64,000 bases of DNA, taken from contig CAVPJW010000005.1 of assembly GCA_963705525.1 (NCBI GenBank), forward strand, positions 1-64,000, read 5' to 3'. The translations under genes and the position numbers were made by a program. Shown here one piece after another: positions 59,059-64,000 of the stretch. A model generated the notes under the pieces. It was not told the DNA's origin. It saw only the letters and a list, made by a program, of their open reading frames with translations, and did not search any database. The stretch comes from CAVPJW01 sp963705525. GTDB taxonomy: Bacteria > Acidobacteriota > Vicinamibacteria > Vicinamibacterales > CAVPJW01. Positions within the stretch are counted from its first letter, which is position 1. Each line of letters begins with the position of its first letter.

Positions 59059-59895
59059 ATGGCTCAGCATCCTTCGCTCCTTCTGGTTGCTCTGCTCTGT
59101 GCTACCGCTGTCACAACCGCCGAGGCGCAGTCGCCATCGCCGCTGAGCAAGGCCGACATGAAGGCGTTCCTGGAGCATGCGCCCGTCGTTCGAAGTGAGC
59201 GCCTGCAGAAGGGCATTACGCGGCCGTGGCGGCTCACTCTCCGCGACGAGCGGCTGACGCACGACGCAGAGTTTCAGAGCATCGACGAGCGAAAGGCAGA
59301 ACGATACGTGGACAAATCGAAACGGGGCGAACTCGATTTCGTCGATTCGTATCGCTACAACATCGCCGCGTACGCGGTTGCCGAATTGATCGGCCTCGAC
59401 GAGATGATGCCGATCTCCGTCGAGCGGCACTGGCAAGGCACGCCGGGCTCGATCACCTGGTGGGTAGACGACGTGATGATGGATGAGGGGGAGCGGCGCA
59501 AGACAGGTGCCACACCACCAGACAGGGACGCCTGGAACAAGCAGATGGACATGATGGACGTGTTCACGGCACTGGTCTACGACACAGACCGAAATCCGGA
59601 GAACGTCTTGATCGGCGCCGGGTGGAAGGTGTGGATAATCGATTTCACGCGCGCGTTCCGCACCTGGCCAGAGCTCGAGAGCCCCAAGCTGCTGAACCGC
59701 TGCGATCGATCACTTCTGGATCGTTTGCGGAGCCTCAAGAAGTCCGACGTCGAGGCCCGCACGAAGAGCCAACTCGTCGCAGCGGAAGTCCGCGGACTCA
59801 TGGCCCGGCGCGACAAGCTGGTCGCCCATTTCGACTCGCTGATCGCCGAGCGTGGCGCGGCGCGGGTGCTGTTCGACTACTACCCCCATCCGTAA
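59059..59895 (+). CDS. Exported protein-kinase-like protein (HipA/PI3K-like fold)
   Basis: ATG 59059 follows GGAGG. The 278-residue protein has a signal peptide (LLVALLCATAVTTAEA) and a region like the kinase catalytic centre: ALVYDTDRNPENVLI with Asp177 and Asn182, and WIIDFTRAF with Asp195. The distances (5 and 13) equal those of the Asp-Asn-Asp triad in protein kinases. The N-terminal GITRPWRLTL, then DEFQSIDERK, resembles HipA/phosphoinositide-kinase-like glycine loops. Export would place a kinase-like enzyme in the periplasm. The methyltransferase precedes it by 12 bases. A pseudokinase or a non-phosphorylating binder is the alternative. Confidence 0.7.
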   Translation: MAQHPSLLLVALLCATAVTTAEAQSPSPLSKADMKAFLEHAPVVRSERLQKGITRPWRLTLRDERLTHDAEFQSIDERKAERYVDKSKRGELDFVDSYRYNIAAYAVAELIGLDEMMPISVERHWQGTPGSITWWVDDVMMDEGERRKTGATPPDRDAWNKQMDMMDVFTALVYDTDRNPENVLIGAGWKVWIIDFTRAFRTWPELESPKLLNRCDRSLLDRLRSLKKSDVEARTKSQLVAAEVRGLMARRDKLVAHFDSLIAERGAARVLFDYYPHP

Positions 59896-60208
59896 TTCCT
59901 GACCGGCTGGTTCTCATCTCCCACGCAGCACCACCGAAATCAACCAGGACAATTCCCGCCGCCGACATCTGCTGTCACGTCTCTTGCATCCGACAATGCG
60001 AACAATCGTCTGAGGATCGCAAACCCTTCCGCACGATTGATCGTCTCAACAGGAAGGATCGTGAACAGAACGTATCAAGCATCCGACGCATACAAAATCA
60101 CGAAGGCTTCTGATTCGTGCGATTGGATCCCCGGCGCAAGCCCACTCACGAAAGGCAACAGCCAGTCACAGCGCACGGCGTTTTCGTCACACGCCCACGG
60201 GACTCACC
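59896..60208. other. Intergenic stretch without recognised gene
   Basis: This 313-base gap follows the exported kinase-like gene. It includes no clear terminator and no coding signal. Confidence 0.5.
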
Positions 60209-60514
60209 ATGAGGCCAAGTAGATTTACCCCAGAGGAGATCCTTGAAATTCTCCGTGAGGGAGATGAAGGCAAGAGAGTCGTCGACATCTGCCGCGATCA
60301 TGGGATTCACAAGAATACTTACTACGGATGGAGAGCCCGCCGCCGCCTCTCGAGAGACGAGGCCGACGACGAGGCAACAGGTGCGGCCAACAGATCGACG
60401 GGTGCTGGCGGAGACGCCCGCGACCTTGAGGTCGAGAACAGACGGCTCATGCAGGTGTTGACTACGCAGGCGCTCGAGATCGTGATGCTCAAGGCGGAGA
60501 TTTCGAAACGCTAG
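60209..60514 (+). CDS. IS3-family OrfA-like HTH protein, orphan
   Basis: The 101-residue product has the OrfA layout: FTPEEILEILREGDEGKRVVDICRDHGIHKNTYYGWRARR (helix-turn-helix of the InsE/IS3 type), a Glu/Gly-rich linker, then a leucine-zipper-like LEVENRRLMQVLTTQALEIVMLKAEI. No OrfB/integrase-core gene follows. It could be a remnant or a domesticated DNA-binding protein. The next gene is a TonB-dependent receptor. Confidence 0.75.
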   Translation: MRPSRFTPEEILEILREGDEGKRVVDICRDHGIHKNTYYGWRARRRLSRDEADDEATGAANRSTGAGGDARDLEVENRRLMQVLTTQALEIVMLKAEISKR

Positions 60515-60870
60515 CCATCGGTCTTCCACGCTTCCCTTCTTCAAGATCTCGAACACCCTCCCAATTAATCCATTCAATCGATTGAACTCACCGCGCGATC
60601 TCTGCTGCGCGTGGACGTCGCTCGTGCTCGTCGTCAAGGGACGAAACAGCCATTTGACGGTGACCAGGGCCGTGTTTGCGCCTCGAACGCAGGGCCCGGT
60701 GTCGTCGTTACAGAAAGAGACAAACGTGCAGGCGACGTCTCCGGATGAGGCATGTTCGTTGCACTTCCGTAACGCACGTTCGCAATCGAACACATGAAAC
60801 ATCCGGAAGTTCGCATGACCGCGACTTCGTCTTCATGTCGAGGAATTCAGCAGGCGCCAGAGGAGGCTGC
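60515..60870. other. Upstream region of the second TonB-dependent receptor
   Basis: This 356-base region has no confirmed gene. It contains a perfect 14-base palindrome (60573-60586) and an AT-rich stretch (AATTAATCCATTCAATCG) that may be an operator. The ORF starting at 60676 reads through into the receptor, but AGGAGG stands just before ATG 60871. Confidence 0.5.
60573..60586. promoter_or_regulatory. Perfect 14-base palindrome upstream of TonB-dependent receptor
   Basis: TTCAATCGATTGAA is a perfect palindrome located 285 bases upstream of the receptor gene and just after the orphan OrfA. It is a candidate operator, unproven. Confidence 0.35.
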
Positions 60871-63744
60871 ATGATGGCAGAGAAGTATCGGAGCTTACGT
60901 AAGATCCTGATGATGGTGGTGCTGGCGGCGGTCGCCGCGACACCGGCGTTCGCGCAGTTGGGCCAGGGCCGCTTGACCGGCACCGTGACCGACTCGCAGG
61001 GCGCGGTCTTGCCCGGCGTCACCGTGACGGCCAAGTCACCGGCCCTCATCGGCACGCAGGTGTCCGTGACCGAGGCGGACGGGAACTATCGGTTCCCATC
61101 GCTGCCCTCCGGTGAGTACTCCCTCACCTTCGAGCTCTCGGGATTCCAGACGTTGAACCGTGAGGGGATCAAGGTCAGTCAAGGCCAGACGATTAGCGTC
61201 GATTCCCAGCTGCAGCTGGCGACCCTGGCAGAGACCGTGACGGTCACGGGCGAATCACCCATCGTGGACGTCGCGACGACGAAGATCGGCGCCAGCTTGA
61301 AGGCCGACGTGCTCGCGGCGGTCCCGAACTCGACCGACGTGTGGGGCGCGCTCTCGTCAGCGCCCGGCATCCGCATGCAGGGGTTTGACGTGGGCGGCAG
61401 CCACAAGAGCCAGCAGTCGGGCTACGAAGTCTTCGGCGTGCAGAACCAGGCGCGCACGGTGTCGGATGGTGTCGACCACACCGAGGGCGTCGGCGGCACG
61501 GGCTTCTACGAAGACTACTTCGCCAACGAAGAGGTCTCGGTCAGCGCGCTCGGATCGGACGTCGAAATGAACGCGCCCGGCGCGGCCATTGTCACGACGA
61601 TCAAGAGCGGCGGCAACGTCTACAAGGGCCTCTATCAGATCACGTATGAGCCCGGCGAATTCGTGGGCGACAACAACAACGCGGAGCTGGAGGCGCGCGG
61701 CTTCACGGGCAACCCGAACCTGCTCTTCTGGGAAGGCCACGCGGATATCGGCGGCCCGATCAAGAAGGACAAGTGGTGGTTCTACGGCGCGTACAACCAC
61801 TTCAAGATCGACAAGCAGATCTCGGGCGTCGATCCGGACGTCGCGACCGACCTGGGGATCTTCGACAACCTGACCGGCAAGACGACGTTCAAGGCCAGCC
61901 AGAACAACACGATCATCGGTTACTACCAGCAGGGCCGGAAGCAGAAGCCGAAGCGCGGCCTCTCGTCGTTGCTTCCGGCAGAGTCAGTGCGTGCGCAGGA
62001 CAGCTGGTCGCGGATGTGGAAGGGGGAATGGCAGCGCGTGATGTCGAATCGCGCGTTCCTGAGCGTGACCGGGGGCAGCTTCCGTCTGAACTGGCCGATG
62101 GCCGTGCAGGTGGATCCGGCCGTGCGGCCGCCCCAGATCTTCCGCGACACGACGGCGGTGGCGGGCGCGGGCTGGAACGCGTTCCAGACGATCCGCAACA
62201 AGCCGCAGATGAAGGCGCAGATGACCTACTTCCTGCCGGATGCCAAGGGCAGCCACGACTTCAAGTTCGGGTTCGAGTATCTGTATGACTCGTACCGGTA
62301 TGGCCACAACGGCACGTCCGGGCCGATTCGCTACTCGTATCCGACGGCGGGCGCGTCCCCCGATCGCATCCGGTTTGCCGACGTCGGCGCGCCGGGCGAC
62401 TACGGGACGGGCTGGAAGGCAGGCTCGAACGTTGACCAGCACTACAGCTTCTACGCGCAGGATCGGTGGGCCCCGAACGACCGCTTGACGATCACCGCCG
62501 GACTGCGGATGGATTACCAGAAGGTCGGCTATCTCGACGCCCTCCGCACACCGCTCATCACGGACACGCTGGCCGACGGGACGCAGATCTTCCCGACATC
62601 GACCACGGTCAATGGCCAGACCCTCGTCACCAATACGGACTTCTCGCCGCGCGTCGGCGCGACGTATGACCTGAGCGGCAGGGGCCGGACGGTGCTGAAG
62701 GCGTTCTGGGGCCGGTACTACAACAACCTCGCGGACGGGTTCTCGAGCGCCAACCCGGGCGGCACCAACTACGCCGAGTACAACTTCAGCGACCTCGACG
62801 GCAATGGCCTTTACAGCGGGCCGCAGGAACTGGGCGCGGAGCGGCTCCGCATCGGCGGGGCAAGCACCGGCGTCAATTCCGGTTTGAAGACGCCGCACAC
62901 GGATGAAATCAGCGGGACGATCGAGCACCAGTTCTGGGGTGAATCGTCGGTCCGTGGCACCTTCGTGCGCAAGATGCAGCGCGACTTCCTGCCCTTCTAC
63001 ACGGCGACGTTCGTGCCGGCGTGGTTCGGCCAGCTGAACGTGCCGGTGACGGTGACGGCCGGCAACAACGAGACGTTCAACCTCGTGGACGTTTCCGCGG
63101 CGCTGGCGCCGCTCAACACGGCCCTCTTCGACAACATCCCGGACAGCGACTTCAACTACAACACGATTGAATTCGCGTTCAACAAGCGGATGGGATCGAG
63201 GATCTTCTTCGAGACCAGCTACGATCACATCTGGCGCGACGAGCTCCGTTCGCCGGACGTGTCGACCTTCGGCACGCTGAGCCCGCTCACGACCGATCCG
63301 TTCCCGGTGAACTACTTCCTCAACCCGAACCCGTCGGTGTCCAATCGGCAGAAGACGACGATGTGGCACTACCAGGCGCTCGGTCGCTACACGTTCCCGT
63401 ACGACATCGGGTTTGCCGTCAACTGGCGTCTGCAGAGCGGCTTCCCGTACTCGCGCGTGATCTCCGATCAGACGACGACGCCCACACTCAACGTGACACC
63501 GAGCCCGTTCTTCGTGGAGAACCTGGACAACAACCGCTCCGACCTGGTGTCCTTGATGAACTTCCGCGTGGACAAATCGTTCCCGGTCGGCGGACGCGCC
63601 CGCATTACGGCGATGTTCGACCTCTACAACGTGTGGAACGCGAACCCGGTGACGAACTTCAATCCGAGCAGCGATGCGTTCGGCAACATCATCGCGGTGT
63701 TGGACCCGATCGTGGCGCAGGTTGGTGCCAGACTGGAGTTCTAG
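60871..63744 (+). CDS. TonB-dependent receptor with carboxypeptidase-regulatory-like domain
   Basis: The ATG at 60871 with AGGAGG six bases upstream gives a 957-residue protein, shorter than the open frame. The signal peptide (MMVVLAAVAATPAFAQ) is followed by a CarboxypepD_reg beta-sandwich (RLTGTVTDSQGAVLPGVTV, DGNYRFPSLPSGEYSL), a plug (TVTGESPIVDVATT) and a barrel ending in aromatic residues (VGARLEF). It is a relative of the receptor at 7567-10434, with higher match to the Acidobacteriota Oar-like group. The ligand is unknown. A terminator follows 68 bases after the stop. Confidence 0.95.
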   Translation: MMAEKYRSLRKILMMVVLAAVAATPAFAQLGQGRLTGTVTDSQGAVLPGVTVTAKSPALIGTQVSVTEADGNYRFPSLPSGEYSLTFELSGFQTLNREGIKVSQGQTISVDSQLQLATLAETVTVTGESPIVDVATTKIGASLKADVLAAVPNSTDVWGALSSAPGIRMQGFDVGGSHKSQQSGYEVFGVQNQARTVSDGVDHTEGVGGTGFYEDYFANEEVSVSALGSDVEMNAPGAAIVTTIKSGGNVYKGLYQITYEPGEFVGDNNNAELEARGFTGNPNLLFWEGHADIGGPIKKDKWWFYGAYNHFKIDKQISGVDPDVATDLGIFDNLTGKTTFKASQNNTIIGYYQQGRKQKPKRGLSSLLPAESVRAQDSWSRMWKGEWQRVMSNRAFLSVTGGSFRLNWPMAVQVDPAVRPPQIFRDTTAVAGAGWNAFQTIRNKPQMKAQMTYFLPDAKGSHDFKFGFEYLYDSYRYGHNGTSGPIRYSYPTAGASPDRIRFADVGAPGDYGTGWKAGSNVDQHYSFYAQDRWAPNDRLTITAGLRMDYQKVGYLDALRTPLITDTLADGTQIFPTSTTVNGQTLVTNTDFSPRVGATYDLSGRGRTVLKAFWGRYYNNLADGFSSANPGGTNYAEYNFSDLDGNGLYSGPQELGAERLRIGGASTGVNSGLKTPHTDEISGTIEHQFWGESSVRGTFVRKMQRDFLPFYTATFVPAWFGQLNVPVTVTAGNNETFNLVDVSAALAPLNTALFDNIPDSDFNYNTIEFAFNKRMGSRIFFETSYDHIWRDELRSPDVSTFGTLSPLTTDPFPVNYFLNPNPSVSNRQKTTMWHYQALGRYTFPYDIGFAVNWRLQSGFPYSRVISDQTTTPTLNVTPSPFFVENLDNNRSDLVSLMNFRVDKSFPVGGRARITAMFDLYNVWNANPVTNFNPSSDAFGNIIAVLDPIVAQVGARLEF

Positions 63745-63811
63745 GGAGTTAGACCTGGTCGGCTCAGGGCTCAAGACCTGACACAACTGAGCTGACCGCT
63801 GAAAGAGATGA

Positions 63812-63846
63812 CGCCGGGTCCTTCAGGGGACCCGGCGTTTTTTTTT
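63812..63846 (+). terminator. Rho-independent terminator
   Basis: A perfect 10-base-pair stem CGCCGGGTCC/GGACCCGGCG with a six-base loop (TTCAGG) is followed by nine T bases. It ends the transcript of the TonB-dependent receptor gene. Confidence 0.95.
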
Positions 63847-63904
63847 GAGCAGACGCATGGTCGTGCGCGGTTTGGACGGGCGCCTGAGTGCGGCCGCGCG
63901 ATCC

Positions 63905-63933
63905 TTGACTTTCGTCTTATCTTCGCCTATCGT
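63905..63933 (+). promoter_or_regulatory. Predicted sigma-70-type promoter
   Basis: TTGACT (63905-63910) and TATCGT (63928-63933) are spaced by exactly 17 bases, directly after the terminator and upstream of a new gene start. Confidence 0.45.
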
Positions 63934-63993
63934 GCTGCCTTTCCGCGGCCCGTTCCGGGGCCATTTTCAGGCAGGCAGAACGTGGAGGGCGAC

Positions 63994-64000
63994 ATGGACC
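63994..64000 (+). CDS. Start of a downstream gene, cut by window end
   Basis: The ATG at 63994 follows GGAGGG four bases upstream and lies behind a promoter-like pair; only two codons are visible, so the product cannot be named. Confidence 0.4.

Noticed and set aside
60146..60802. Minus-strand ORF of 218 residues over the orphan OrfA
   Set aside because: The plus-strand OrfA has a recognisable family pattern; the reverse frame has none.
61984..63786. 600-residue minus-strand ORF opposite the second TonB-dependent receptor
   Set aside because: It is rich in Arg, Val and His with no domain, and is the antisense shadow of a strongly supported gene in high-GC DNA.

Overview
The window is about 64 kb of high-GC chromosomal DNA, probably from an Acidobacteriota-type soil bacterium (possibly Vicinamibacteria-like). 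The inference rests on gene types: two large TonB-dependent receptors with N-terminal carboxypeptidase-regulatory-like domains, a Ser/Thr kinase fused to TolB-N/TPR modules, a soluble PQQ dehydrogenase, PD40 propeller proteins and many small exported lipoproteins. No rRNA, tRNA or CRISPR array was seen, so the placement is tentative.

Layout. (1) 1-7.3 kb: a partial secreted zincin with a C-terminal Fn3-like domain, two small exported proteins, a small coiled-coil protein, and a tight minus-strand operon NUDIX - CYTH-like/CHAD - ParA with a long C-terminal tail. An orphan ParD-type antitoxin lies upstream. (2) 7.3-16.7 kb: a TonB-dependent receptor, the kinase-TPR protein, three small exported or lipoprotein genes (two frameshifted), an ECF sigma factor and an excisionase-type HTH protein. 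(3) 16.7-46.2 kb: an exopolysaccharide locus on the plus strand. It starts with Wzz/GumC, Wza/GumB and WbaP/GumD homologues, followed by GDP-fucose synthase, WecG-type transferase, Wzy/ligase, Wzx flippase, heparinase-like lyase, several GT4 transferases, two asparagine-synthetase-like amidotransferases, two sulfotransferases, an acyltransferase, a polysaccharide deacetylase and a GT-C-like membrane protein. An IS630-family element, two IS701-type remnants and fragments of a flippase and a nucleotide-sugar dehydrogenase are interspersed. (4) 46.2-49.6 kb: a secreted repeat protein (VCBS repeats, PKD/Ig-like repeats, right-handed beta-helix) on the minus strand. (5) 50.1-64 kb: mazEF, two very small proteins, an M48 metalloprotease, a PQQ dehydrogenase plus cupin, a PD40 protein, a methyltransferase, an exported kinase-like protein, an orphan IS3 OrfA, a second TonB-dependent receptor with a clear terminator, and the promoter and start of the next gene.

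How the genes fit together. The locus encodes initiation (WbaP), assembly by glycosyltransferases, flipping (Wzx), polymerisation (Wzy), length control (Wzz) and export (Wza) of a polymer that probably carries fucose, amide, sulfate and acyl groups. The order of the first genes recalls xanthan gumBCD, but no tyrosine autokinase is present.

Two general cautions. Reading frames are broken at least 20 times, and every break lies between about 13.9 and 47.8 kb; genes on both flanks are intact. This may be real decay of a variable surface locus or indel errors in a strain-mixed assembly, and the sequence alone cannot decide. Broken genes are described as the protein they would encode if the frame were restored. 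The most system-like novelty is the NUDIX-CHAD-ParA operon.
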